Shown here: one piece after another, positions 25,893 through 33,849 of the stretch | Layout: each line of letters opens with the position of its first letter | Numbering within the stretch: position 1 is the stretch's first letter | NCBI RefSeq assembly: GCF_026385475.1 | Contig: NZ_JANIDW010000005.1 | Coordinates: 1-64,000 of the forward strand | From: Bombella saccharophila | GTDB lineage: Bacteria; Pseudomonadota; Alphaproteobacteria; Acetobacterales; Acetobacteraceae | Reading direction: 5' to 3' | DNA length: 64,000 nt | Position numbers and translations under genes: made by a program | Notes under the pieces: model-generated | Told to the model about the DNA's origin: nothing | Seen by the model: only the letters and a program-made list of their open reading frames with translations | The model's database searches: none

Positions 25893-26837
25893 TTAATCTA
25901 ACGCGTCCCGCAGACGACGCTCATAATGCCGATAATATTTATCAGCCAATAACTCGCTCTTTACCAAAATAGCAACGTCGGTCGTATTAAATTGCTCATC
26001 AACAACAGCACCATCCCCGACATAACCACCCAGGCGTAAATACCCCTTAATAAGGGGAGGAAGCTTGCTTAAACAACGACGACGATCCAACGTTGTAGGG
26101 TCCGTCCGTAACATGGTCACGTAACGCTCTGGCAATGCCTTTACCCGTAATACGGGGGGAGCCAGATGATTATGATACAGCCATGTTAATTCCTCATCCA
26201 TGCTCTCTGGAGCGGTACCGGGCAAACTGGCACAGCCAAAAAGAACATCAATCCGATGGAGGAAGATATAAGACGCAATACCGCGCCACAGCAGTTGCAT
26301 CGCTGCCCGACTACGATATTCACGCGCAACACAGGAGCGTCCCACCTCCAATAGACGCCCTGGGAAGTCCGTCAAACATGAAATATCGTATTCATCTGCT
26401 GTGTAGAACCGATCCTTCGGGCCGAGCAGATCAGAGCGCAATAAGCGATACGTCCCCACAACAGCCGGCGCACGATCACTCCGCGCGTGATCGACCACAA
26501 GGAGATGATCAGCAATTTCATCAAACTTATCGGCATCCAAGCGAGTCTTTAACGCTTGTTCACTGGGATGTGCGCCCATTTCCTCAAAGAAAACACGGTA
26601 ACGTAAGGCTTGTGCGGCGCGAATTTCCTCTTCACTCGTCGCTAAACGAACCCCTAAATTCCCGCCTCGTAATTCCTGAAAGCCACCATCACGATTTAAC
26701 GCCAGCGTCGCCAACGTATCCATCTGTCGCCGCGTTCTCTCACTGCTGACAAAACCGCTAACGCGTCCCCCTACTGCACGAGCAGGAGAGATGGCTTCCA
26801 CAGCTATATCACGATCAAGCACACTCTTTCCGGTCAT
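25893..26837 (-). CDS. OlsB-like N-acyltransferase (ornithine lipid synthesis / hemolysin-type GNAT)
   Basis: 314 aa. A GNAT-like domain of the OlsB/hemolysin group occupies about 60-200: LRYRVFFEEMG, DADKFDEIADHLLVVD, VGTYRLLR, LLEVGRSCVAREYRS. A C-terminal extension has PPLIKGYLRLGGYVGDGAVVD. OlsB transfers a 3-hydroxyacyl chain from ACP to ornithine to make lyso-ornithine lipid. The second enzyme OlsA is not in the window, and the extension is longer than in the shortest OlsB proteins. The start (ATG 26837) lies six bases after the fur stop, so co-transcription with fur is likely. Confidence 0.8.
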   Translation of the reverse strand: MTGKSVLDRDIAVEAISPARAVGGRVSGFVSSERTRRQMDTLATLALNRDGGFQELRGGNLGVRLATSEEEIRAAQALRYRVFFEEMGAHPSEQALKTRLDADKFDEIADHLLVVDHARSDRAPAVVGTYRLLRSDLLGPKDRFYTADEYDISCLTDFPGRLLEVGRSCVAREYRSRAAMQLLWRGIASYIFLHRIDVLFGCASLPGTAPESMDEELTWLYHNHLAPPVLRVKALPERYVTMLRTDPTTLDRRRCLSKLPPLIKGYLRLGGYVGDGAVVDEQFNTTDVAILVKSELLADKYYRHYERRLRDALD

Positions 26838-26843
26838 ACGAAA

Positions 26844-27365
26844 CTACTTACCCCTATGCCCGGTCTGAGTAACATTGGAAGGTGCAGATGCCTTTTTATC
26901 ACCATTAATGCGCCGTCCAAACAACTCAGCGCGATGGGACATAAGGTCAAAACCCAACTCAGCGGCAATCCTTGCCAGCAACCCTACCAGCTCATCATTC
27001 TCAAATTCGATCACATTACCACTATCAACATCTATAAGATGGTAATGGTGCCCGTTTTCACTTGCCTCGTAGCGCGCGCGGCCTCCACCAAAATCCCGCC
27101 GCTCTAAAATCCCTTTCTCTTCTAACAAGCGTACTGTCCGATACACAGTCGCTACAGAGATGCGACTATCTAATGCAGATGCACGGCGGTACAGCTCCTC
27201 CACATCAGGATGGTCCTCCGCCTCCGACAAAACGCGCGCAATTACGCGCCGCTGGCCTGTCATTTTTAAGCCATGCTTGACGCAAAGACGCGCAATGGGG
27301 GAATCCCCCACTACGCCATCGGGCGTTTCAGTCTCACGCCCCATCTTTTTTGTGCTCATCACCAT
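26844..27365 (-). CDS. fur: Fur-family metalloregulator
   Basis: 173 aa. The winged-helix DNA-binding half (TGQRRVIARVL, then ISVATVYRTVRLLEEKGIL) is followed by the metal/dimer half with ENGHHYHLIDVDSGNVIEF. The canonical HHDHLIC motif is here HHYHLID, and no C-terminal CxxC pair is seen. So a structural zinc site is lacking, as in many alphaproteobacterial Fur/Mur proteins that answer to manganese. A disordered tail (about 150-173) is unusual. It heads fur-olsB-lnt and lies downstream of mucR. Confidence 0.9.
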   Translation of the reverse strand: MVMSTKKMGRETETPDGVVGDSPIARLCVKHGLKMTGQRRVIARVLSEAEDHPDVEELYRRASALDSRISVATVYRTVRLLEEKGILERRDFGGGRARYEASENGHHYHLIDVDSGNVIEFENDELVGLLARIAAELGFDLMSHRAELFGRRINGDKKASAPSNVTQTGHRGK

Positions 27366-27483
27366 ACTGATGATCTACCCGATTATGATACGGTTTGTCC
27401 AACATACATCACAACCGGGACCGGCACCCCCCTTTTATTTCTCAACCAGCTTAAATTTCCTACAGGAATAACCCGGTAAGTTT

Positions 27484-27903
27484 TTACTGGCTGCTGCTCT
27501 CATCACGACGACGCCCTAAACCAATACGCCGTGCCAAAGATGAACGATGGTTAGCATAATTTGGAGCAACCATTGGGTATTCCGCTGGTAAACCCCACCG
27601 CTCCCGATATTCCTGAGGGGTCATGTTATACGCTGTTTTAAGATGGCGGCGCAGTAACTTCAGCTTTTTACCATCCTCAAGACAAATAATGTAATCTGGG
27701 AATACCGACTTCCGCGGCGGTACTGCCGGTACAGGTTTTTCTGGCTCTACTTCAGTCGGAAGCCCTGCACTAGCTAATGCACCATGAACGGACCGAACAA
27801 GATCGGGCAATGCCTCAGAGGCGACATCATGACTACTTACATAAGCGGTAATGATCTGTGCTGTAAGCTGGCGCAGATCCTGCATTTCTGTCTCAGACGA
27901 CAT
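27484..27903 (-). CDS. mucR: MucR/Ros-type zinc-finger transcriptional regulator
   Basis: 139 aa from ATG 27903, with AGGAGT nine bases upstream; the frame opens earlier at 27933 without such a site. An N-terminal oligomerisation region (about 5-60) is followed by the prokaryotic zinc finger: IICLEDGKKLKLLRRHLKTAYNMTPQEYRERWGLP spread over residues 78-112. The conserved MTPQEYRxxW core is intact. One of the two usual zinc cysteines is replaced, as in several MucR proteins that do without zinc. MucR proteins silence AT-rich DNA, control surface polysaccharide genes and repress themselves. The unusually AT-rich 0.44-kb upstream region fits autoregulation. Confidence 0.92.
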   Translation of the reverse strand: MSSETEMQDLRQLTAQIITAYVSSHDVASEALPDLVRSVHGALASAGLPTEVEPEKPVPAVPPRKSVFPDYIICLEDGKKLKLLRRHLKTAYNMTPQEYRERWGLPAEYPMVAPNYANHRSSLARRIGLGRRRDESSSQ

Positions 27904-28340
27904 AAATAGTTGACTCCTAAGAAATTTATTCACGTTTATACCTTACTATAGGAAAAATACAACAAGGAAAAATTCCTTTTCCCTAATAGTTACAGCCTAT
28001 TGCTAACATAGACCTGCTAACCCGTTTATAAAATTCTCAACATCAATAAAAATTACATTGTAAAGATGTTATATTTCCCCTTATATATCATACCACGACA
28101 CTCTATCGGGGAATGTTTTGCGCTTTCTATTTGTTAATTATTTATTAACCTATATATTATTTCCTATTCCCTGCTTTTATATAATAAACATTCGCCCTAT
28201 GCACCTATGATACATAGGAAACTCTCCAACTTATGGCTGTTAACGCAAGGAGGACGTATAGTTCTTTAATTCTTATTAACTACACACAAAGAAACCTTAT
28301 AACCCTCAAAGAATTTATCGAGTCATCTTACAGAAAATTA
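27904..28340 (-). promoter_or_regulatory. AT-rich upstream region of mucR, no gene seen
   Basis: 437 bases with no convincing gene and clearly lower GC than its surroundings. It has many T-A steps (TTATATATCA near 28081, TATATATTAT near 28152, ATATAATAAA near 28182). Such tracts are preferred targets of MucR-type silencers. An AAGGAGG at 28247-28253 has no start codon at a useful distance. The only open frame, 41 codons from ATG 28233, has no ribosome-binding site and runs into rimI on the other strand. Confidence 0.5.
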
Positions 28341-28868
28341 CTATTTTGTATCGGGTAAAAACCTTAAAAGGCGAGCGTCCTCACCATCATCATAATAGCA
28401 TGATCGTATCGCTACCTGTTGAAACCCTGTCTGTTCGTACAAAAGACGCGCTTTATGATTCCCGCGCCTTACTTCTAAGAACAGAGTTATTCCTTCATCG
28501 TGCGCTCTTTGAACGAGGTGTCCTAACAAATGTCGTGCTACCCCACGTCGCCGCCAATGAGGATGAACGCCAAGGCTTAAAATCTCCCCTTCATCCAACA
28601 CAAAGCGGCACACTATAAAACCTACCGGTAATGCCTCTGCTGGCTCTTCCTCAGCTATTTGATAAGCCTTAATGCAAACAAGCCAGGCTTCCACACCCGG
28701 CATTGTTAAAACCTGCTCAAACGCTGTTTGCGTCCAAGGCTCATGCCCCGCAAAAGCAGCATGATGTAAGCTTGATAAAAGGGGCGCGGCCTCCACACTT
28801 ACTTGTGTGAGTGTAAAGATCGCTTCCTCTTTGCCAGCATAATTCAACACAGTGTCTTTTTGTCGCAC
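28341..28868 (-). CDS. rimI: Ribosomal protein S18-alanine N-acetyltransferase RimI
   Basis: 175-aa GNAT enzyme. It has the acetyl-CoA loop VHPHWRRRGVARHLLGHL and the RimI hallmark LEVRRGNHKARLLYEQTGF. The first 30 residues are longer than in E. coli RimI. The GTG start at 28868 lies two bases after the tsaB TGA, giving tight coupling of the tsaB-rimI pair seen in many bacteria. It is preceded by no clear ribosome-binding site, consistent with reinitiation. The AT-rich mucR upstream region begins where it ends. Confidence 0.88.
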   Translation of the reverse strand: MRQKDTVLNYAGKEEAIFTLTQVSVEAAPLLSSLHHAAFAGHEPWTQTAFEQVLTMPGVEAWLVCIKAYQIAEEEPAEALPVGFIVCRFVLDEGEILSLGVHPHWRRRGVARHLLGHLVQRAHDEGITLFLEVRRGNHKARLLYEQTGFQQVAIRSCYYDDGEDARLLRFLPDTK

Positions 28869-28870
28869 TA

Positions 28871-29554
28871 TCAGCGCGGGGCTAGACGAAGGCCACCAGC
28901 AGGGGGCCGTGCTTCGGGCGGGTCGATATAAAGGGGCTCTAACGCATAAAATTGCGGCGTTTGTAGGCCCTCAATCGCTGCTTGGAAAATACCTTCCGCC
29001 GTGGGGGCGGCTAATGGCAACCGCTCACTCTCACCCCCTAAGCGTGCCTCTCCCATCGCGCCTGTTAGCTCCGGCAACGCATCCTCCCCATACACAGCAT
29101 CACCAGCAATAGCGGACCATAAGCCGGGGGATATCTCCTCTACCGGCAAGGCATAAGCCGCATGACCGGGAGGGTCCACAAAAACACGTCCGCGCCGTGC
29201 GAGGCAGAGAATCGTTGCATCCTTCCGTTGCAGACTCGCTCGCATGGCATCACCCAGACGAACCCCAACACCCTGACATGACCAGCCCCGTACCAGCCCG
29301 GCGGCTAAAGAGAGAGAGGCGCGTAAACCAGTAAAAGACCCCGGCCCGATAATCGCTGCAAGCAAATCAGGCGGGTGAAACCAACCCGCTTGTGCTAATA
29401 GGGCCTGCACTGTAGGGGCAAAACGCTCTGATGCGCCACGCCCTGCTAGGCTCTGCTGGGCGATAACCGTACCGCCCTCCAACAAAGCGATAAGATTACT
29501 CAAGCCCCGACCAGCCCCGGCCCCATTTAAAACCAAGCACCGCTCGGGCTTCAT
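28871..29554 (-). CDS. tsaB: tRNA threonylcarbamoyladenosine biosynthesis protein TsaB
   Basis: 227-aa ASKHA-fold partner of TsaD and TsaE in t6A37 formation, the modification that MtaB (7820) later methylthiolates. The key motif IIGPGSFTGLRASLSLA is intact near residue 70. The N-terminal phosphate loop is weak (LVLNGAGAGRG), as usual for TsaB. The ATG at 29554 overlaps the preceding TGA by four bases and is preferred to GTG 29560. Confidence 0.92.
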   Translation of the reverse strand: MKPERCLVLNGAGAGRGLSNLIALLEGGTVIAQQSLAGRGASERFAPTVQALLAQAGWFHPPDLLAAIIGPGSFTGLRASLSLAAGLVRGWSCQGVGVRLGDAMRASLQRKDATILCLARRGRVFVDPPGHAAYALPVEEISPGLWSAIAGDAVYGEDALPELTGAMGEARLGGESERLPLAAPTAEGIFQAAIEGLQTPQFYALEPLYIDPPEARPPAGGLRLAPR

Positions 29555-30189
29555 AACCACAAACAGGCCTCATCCATCGGTAAGCGAGGAGCGCGAGGGC
29601 GGGGTTCTATAGCCTCATCAGGATAGCCCAAAGCGACTAGAAAATTCGCCCGCCATCCTTTTTTACGGAAGCATTGCTCCTCCACCATCATGGCATCAAA
29701 ACCCGACATTGGCCGCACTGCCAAGCCTAAAGCACGGGCAGCCATGATGAGATACGCCCCTTGCAACGTCCCATTGCGAAAAGCCGTCTCATCACTCAAC
29801 CCTACATCGGCGGCAAACCAATCACGCAGACCCGGCAATGGGTTGAGTGTTTTAAGCTGCTCGAAGAATAAAGGATCATACCCCACAACCACCAATACGG
29901 GGGCGGCCATGGCACGCTCTACATTGCCAAGGGACAAAGCGGGACGAATCGCCTCGCGCGCCTCTTGGGTTTGTAGAAACGCAAAACGTGCGGGAGAACA
30001 ATTACCAGAGGTTGGACCGAGTTTGAGCAGATCATAAAGCTGATGCAACACATCATCCCCCACGGCCTTAGTGGAGAACCCCTCCGCCGTGCGGCAATGG
30101 GTAAAAAGCGCCTCCGCAAGGAGGGGGCTTTTAGGCTGTTCTGGCCGTTGTTCGTCAGGCGACTCGCCTGCTGGGGAGGATGTCGTCAT
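29551..30189 (-). CDS. RutE/HadB-like NAD(P)H nitroreductase family flavoprotein
   Basis: 212-aa FMN-dependent nitroreductase-fold enzyme. Residues 30-75 (FTHCRTAEGFSTKAV, then LLKLGPTSGNCSPARFAF) carry the FMN/substrate pattern of the RutE group. GTLQGAYLIMAARALGLAVRPMSGFD near residue 140 is the second signature. RutE reduces malonic semialdehyde in pyrimidine breakdown, but no other rut gene is in view, so the substrate is open. The first 25 residues are proline-rich and low in complexity. It lies between nfuA (six-base gap) and tsaB (four-base overlap). Confidence 0.85.
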   Translation of the reverse strand: MTTSSPAGESPDEQRPEQPKSPLLAEALFTHCRTAEGFSTKAVGDDVLHQLYDLLKLGPTSGNCSPARFAFLQTQEAREAIRPALSLGNVERAMAAPVLVVVGYDPLFFEQLKTLNPLPGLRDWFAADVGLSDETAFRNGTLQGAYLIMAARALGLAVRPMSGFDAMMVEEQCFRKKGWRANFLVALGYPDEAIEPRPRAPRLPMDEACLWL

Positions 30190-30195
30190 GAGCGT

Positions 30196-30777
30196 TTACT
30201 CCTCTACCGGTTCCACCGCTGTCACCTCTGGCACATAATGGCGTAACATATTCTCTACCCCGTGGCGCAATGTCGCACGAGAGGACGGGCAGCCAGAGCA
30301 AGCCCCCTGCATACTAAGATACACCACCCCTTCGCGATACCCACGAAAGACAATATCCCCCCCATCACTGGCCACGGCGGGGCGCACCCGTGTATCCAAA
30401 AGCTCCTTCACTTGAGCAACAATCTCGGCATCTTCTGGTGAAATATCCGCTTCTGGAGCGGCAATCTCCCCTGTAAGAGCAGGTTCCCCCTCTTTAAAGA
30501 AATCCGTCAAAGTAACGAGAATACGAGGACGTAACGCAGACCAATCCGCCGCATCCTCCTTTGTAACAGAGACAAAGTCACGTCCCAGAAAAACGCGTTT
30601 CACATCCCCCATACCAAACAATGCATCAGCCAATGCGGAGCGACCTGCTACGAGGCCTGCCTCTGCAAAATCAACCGAAGGACGCGTCCCCGTCACATCG
30701 CGACCTGGCAGAAATTTCAACGTTGCAGGGTTAGGGGTATCTTCAGTCTCAATCATCATAAGGGTATCTTGTGTCAT
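30196..30777 (-). CDS. nfuA: NfuA/NifU-like iron-sulfur carrier
   Basis: 193 aa. The N-terminal Nfu_N domain (TEDTPNPATLKFLPGRDV, then SPLA-like and VKRVFLGRDFVSVTK) precedes a C-terminal NifU domain with GGDIVFRGYREGVVYLSMQGACSGCPSS. Its CxxC (CSGC) binds a 4Fe-4S cluster for delivery to target proteins. The N-terminal domain here carries no cysteine scaffold, as in human NFU1 and alphaproteobacterial homologues. MtaB and the dehydrogenase flavoprotein in this window are possible iron-sulfur clients. It is the first gene of the nfuA-nitroreductase-tsaB-rimI run. Confidence 0.93.
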   Translation of the reverse strand: MTQDTLMMIETEDTPNPATLKFLPGRDVTGTRPSVDFAEAGLVAGRSALADALFGMGDVKRVFLGRDFVSVTKEDAADWSALRPRILVTLTDFFKEGEPALTGEIAAPEADISPEDAEIVAQVKELLDTRVRPAVASDGGDIVFRGYREGVVYLSMQGACSGCPSSRATLRHGVENMLRHYVPEVTAVEPVEE

Positions 30778-30851
30778 AATAGCCTCTCTTATCAGATACT
30801 CAGCACGATGAGCACCTTTTTATGCAAGCCGATGCTGCTACAATGGACCTT

Positions 30852-30876
30852 TATAGTCCTATTTTTCTAGACTATA
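30852..30876. promoter_or_regulatory. Inverted repeat between nfuA and fba
   Basis: TATAGTC (30852-30858) and GACTATA (30870-30876) are perfect 7-bp arms separated by 11 bases, midway in the 168-nt gap between divergent nfuA and fba. The spacing suits a dimeric regulator on one face of the helix. I do not recognise the site; it is not a Fur or Irr consensus by eye. Confidence 0.4.
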
Positions 30877-30945
30877 TATCCTGCTAACAAAACAGGCTAT
30901 GCTTGTCAGCGTCGGCTTTTGCCCTCCTCTATGAAGAATCCTTAG

Positions 30946-32055
30946 ATGTCTGCGTCTATATCTCCCCCCTCTGCGACAACACCCATCACACCCGGCGTTG
31001 TTACTGGGGCAGCGTATAAAGCCCTTATACAACGCTGCCGTTTGGGCCGTTATGCTCTCCCTGCGGTGAATGTTAGTAGCTCGACCACGGCCAATATGGC
31101 CCTAGAGGCAGCACGGCGGAATCGTGCGGACATCATCATCCAAATTTCTGCCGGTGGGGCGCAATTTTATGCCGGGCGCGGCTTGCCGGATAAGCAACAG
31201 GCTCACATCCTTGGCGCTGTTGCTTTAGCACGACATGTTCATCTTCTAGCACGCCATTATGGTGTAGCGGTCATCCTCCATACAGACCATGCAAACCGGC
31301 CTTTATTGGGCTGGTTGGAAGGGCTGATTGAGGAAAATCGTCAGCATTATGGGCAAACAGGCCAGCCGCTTTTCTCCTCCCATATGCTAGACCTCTCTAC
31401 GGAACCATTGGAGCAGAACATCGCCACCGCCGCCACGCTTTTGCAAAAACTCACCCCTCTCGGCATAGGGTTGGAAATTGAGCTTGGCATCACCGGTGGG
31501 GAAGAAGATGGCATCGGTACAGAGCTTACCGGCCATCATGCCGCAAAAAACCCAGAGCTTTATACAGAGCCGGAAGATGTTCTCACCGCATGGAAGGCCC
31601 TCTCCCCTTTAGGGATGCTCTCTATCGCGGCCTCTTTTGGTAATGTGCATGGCGTCTATAAACCCGGCAATGTGTGCCTCCGCCCCTCTATTTTGCGCGA
31701 TTCACAGGCTCTTATCGCTACGACATTCCAAACCGAGCCTAACCCGGTCCCGCTCGTTTTTCATGGTGGGTCAGGCTCGGATGAGCAGGATATCCGCCAC
31801 GCTGTGGATTATGGTGTCTTTAAACTCAATATCGATACTGATACGCAATTTGCCTATGCTCAAGGTGTTGCGACCTATATTGATGCCCATAAAGAAGCTT
31901 TTCGCCACCAAGTGGCACCTGACACGGGACGGCCGCTCAAACATGAATATGATATTCGTAACTGGATGCGCGCAGGAGAAGAACACTGCATCGCCCGCCT
32001 CACACGCGCCTTTGATGTCCTCGGCAGCCGTGGGAAAAGCGTTGTCGCCTCTTAG
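30946..32055 (+). CDS. fba: Class II fructose-bisphosphate aldolase
   Basis: 369-aa zinc-dependent aldolase of the FbaA (type A) group, cleaving fructose 1,6-bisphosphate in glycolysis or running it backwards. Landmarks: ALPAVNVSSSTTANMALEAA at the start, zinc/catalytic HTDHAN, GLEIELGITGGEEDG, NVHGVYKPGNV and VFHGGSGS, with a phosphate-binding YGVFKLNIDTDTQFA near 290. Its length matches E. coli FbaA (359) plus about 10 N-terminal residues. It is monocistronic, divergent from nfuA and convergent with the small membrane protein gene. Confidence 0.96.
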   Translation: MSASISPPSATTPITPGVVTGAAYKALIQRCRLGRYALPAVNVSSSTTANMALEAARRNRADIIIQISAGGAQFYAGRGLPDKQQAHILGAVALARHVHLLARHYGVAVILHTDHANRPLLGWLEGLIEENRQHYGQTGQPLFSSHMLDLSTEPLEQNIATAATLLQKLTPLGIGLEIELGITGGEEDGIGTELTGHHAAKNPELYTEPEDVLTAWKALSPLGMLSIAASFGNVHGVYKPGNVCLRPSILRDSQALIATTFQTEPNPVPLVFHGGSGSDEQDIRHAVDYGVFKLNIDTDTQFAYAQGVATYIDAHKEAFRHQVAPDTGRPLKHEYDIRNWMRAGEEHCIARLTRAFDVLGSRGKSVVAS

Positions 32056-32094
32056 ACGCTAAAAGCTAGGGGCTAGAGGGGCGCATCATAGCCC

Positions 32095-32403
32095 TCAATG
32101 CGCCATATGAGGCGGTGTTTGTGGGACACGCTGGCAGGAGGCCGTCCCCACTGTAACATGCTCGCATGAAGGTAAGGGACCGTGCCGCCCCGGCAAGGGC
32201 CAGAAAAGTTCTATCCCTAATGAAATAGCCACTAAAAGACCCGCTAATAAAGCCCACGGCCAAAAGCGCGGCTCTCGACCTAAAAGAGGTGGAATCCCCT
32301 GCTCATATTGAAAACGCCGCCCCTCTGCCAACAAGGATTCAGAATCCTGCACAGGCCCGGTGGGGCGGTCCTCATCATCAAAAGGGGCGGGGGAGGAAGG
32401 CAC
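32095..32403 (-). CDS. Small single-span membrane protein of unknown function
   Basis: 102 aa. A hydrophilic acidic N-terminus (about 1-45) is followed by one membrane segment (FWPWALLAGLLVAISLGIEL, about 47-66) and a short tail with two cysteines, probably periplasmic. The start is GTG 32403 with AAGGA just upstream. It lies seven bases after thyX, so it is probably co-transcribed. I do not recognise a family; similar tiny membrane proteins trail thyX in some acetic acid bacteria, which I cannot verify here. Confidence 0.6.
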   Translation of the reverse strand: MPSSPAPFDDEDRPTGPVQDSESLLAEGRRFQYEQGIPPLLGREPRFWPWALLAGLLVAISLGIELFWPLPGRHGPLPSCEHVTVGTASCQRVPQTPPHMAH

Positions 32404-32410
32404 GATTCCT

Positions 32411-33316
32411 TCAACCTTCCAACACGGCTTGCATTTCTGTCCATTCCCGCTTTGTCAGGCCAGAGCTTTCCTGCGTGACGACCTCACCAGCAAGACGGCG
32501 GCGTAAGACCTTCAACATCCCAGCGGAGAAGCTATAAGCCCCCAGGCGATATTCCTCAAACGCCTGAGCGGTATGAGGCACCCATGCCTTGAGAATCTCG
32601 ATCATCTTTTGGGCATAAACGCGAATCTCATATTGCGCGTGGGAATCAGCCCGCAAGGCGAGAAAATGCATCAAATTATGCAAATCAATCTTCCAATACC
32701 ATTGTGTATAGGTATTGAGGGTGAGGTTAATACGAGCAAGCTCCCGCGCTACACCCATCCCTTCTGGGTCCAGCATCTCTTCATAATCGCCATAACATTG
32801 CAGCGCATCACGTTGGAGAATAGCGAGGACCTGTTGTGCTGTCTCCGCGCTTAAGCTCTCACCACGGCCTTGATGATTCACCGTACTTTGCGCGGCAATA
32901 TGAGCAGCCTCTGGGAGATAGAACTCTTTATCCAACACAGAGTAACGCGCGGAATATTCATTCACGCTAGCCATGCGGTGGCGAATCCACTGCCGTGCGA
33001 CAAAGAGCGGGAGTTTCACATGGAACTTAATCTCACACATCTCAAAAGGTGTGGAGTGGCGATGCCGCATGAGATAACGAATCAGCCCCGCATCCTCAGA
33101 TGTTTTACGCGTCCCCTTCCCATAAGACACACGCGCAGCCTGCACGACGGCAGAATCACCGCCCATATAATCCACAACCCGGATGAACCCATGATCCAGC
33201 AACGGGAAAGGCTCAAACAAAATCTCCTCCATCGCAGGGACGGTAGGACGAACCGTTTTATGCGGGGAGGCACGCAACGCCGTAATTTCGGATTGTTGCT
33301 CGTCTGTTAGGGCCAT
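32411..33316 (-). CDS. thyX: FAD-dependent thymidylate synthase ThyX
   Basis: Makes dTMP from dUMP using methylene-tetrahydrofolate, FAD and NADPH. 301 aa. The ThyX motif [14 protein letters not shown] (RHRxxSxNExSxRY) lies near residue 100, with [18 protein letters not shown] before it and [19 protein letters not shown] near 215. The ATG at 33316 has AGGAG seven bases upstream, better than the in-frame start at 33334. No thyA is in view. The ssrA gene is divergent. Confidence 0.97.
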   Translation of the reverse strand: MALTDEQQSEITALRASPHKTVRPTVPAMEEILFEPFPLLDHGFIRVVDYMGGDSAVVQAARVSYGKGTRKTSEDAGLIRYLMRHRHSTPFEMCEIKFHVKLPLFVARQWIRHRMASVNEYSARYSVLDKEFYLPEAAHIAAQSTVNHQGRGESLSAETAQQVLAILQRDALQCYGDYEEMLDPEGMGVARELARINLTLNTYTQWYWKIDLHNLMHFLALRADSHAQYEIRVYAQKMIEILKAWVPHTAQAFEEYRLGAYSFSAGMLKVLRRRLAGEVVTQESSGLTKREWTEMQAVLEG

Positions 33317-33411
33317 GATGTCTCTCCTGCTCACCTGACTTAGCGGAAGCCTTGATGTAGCCTTACAACTGCCCCTCCTGCAAGCCTAACCAGTAGGCTA
33401 CTCTCTTATCC

Positions 33412-33440
33412 TTGATATCGGTGTTAAGAGAGCGTATATC
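33412..33440 (+). promoter_or_regulatory. Sigma-70-type promoter of ssrA
   Basis: TTGATA (33412-33417), a 17-base spacer and TATATC (33435-33440) form a good housekeeping promoter. The start point would be near 33447, matching the left edge of the tmRNA acceptor segment. Confidence 0.7.
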
Positions 33441-33446
33441 TTCTCC

Positions 33447-33735
33447 TGCTGGAGGCTTCGGCCTTAGCTATGGCGATAAACGGTAGATGAAATAAGTGTT
33501 GTGGACCCGGGGGCAGTGCCCGGCGTCTCCACCATCAACCTTTTAGGTTGGCTTAGGGGGACGAAACAGGCTCGACACGCATGGTAAAGATCTACTTTTT
33601 GCCCGGCATTGTACCGCCGTTATCGGGCTAATTTTACAAGTGCCAACGATAACTCTGAGGTGCTCGCTGTTGCTGCATAAGCGATAAGCGCGGTCCGGGG
33701 GGCACCGGGCAACAGAAGCCCCCCACCTTTTACCT
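33447..33735 (+). ncRNA. ssrA: Transfer-messenger RNA, permuted two-piece type
   Basis: Circularly permuted alphaproteobacterial tmRNA. The acceptor piece comes first: T arm CCGGG-GGCAGTG-CCCGG (33507-33523), then GTCTCC and A-CCA ending at 33534. A loop of about 22 bases, itself a small hairpin and presumably removed, leads to the coding piece starting at GGGGAC (33557-33562). GGGGAC pairs with GTCTCC and includes the G3-U70 alanine identity pair. The tag frame GCC AAC GAT... starts at 33642 and stops with TAA at 33678-33680, encoding ANDNSEVLAVAA. G/C-rich pseudoknot arms and T-rich sequence follow. The 3' edge is approximate. Confidence 0.92.
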
Positions 33736-33849
33736 TTTCTTCCCCAGATATTAGTAAATCCGAAAAGAATATGCTGCTCAGCCCTTGCGATTTTGTTACA
33801 GCTGTCGCACACCTAAAGGGCTTTTGATAAAACAGGTGAGGGTCCCGCC

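Noticed and set aside
28233-28358. 41-codon ORF in the AT-rich region above mucR
   Set aside because: No ribosome-binding site at a useful distance. It overlaps the end of rimI on the other strand, and its composition is that of the AT-rich background.
32081-32103. GCGCAT/ATGCGC inverted arms between fba and the small membrane protein gene
   Set aside because: Short arms, no T run, and a loop of 11 bases within coding and non-coding sequence; too weak to call a terminator.
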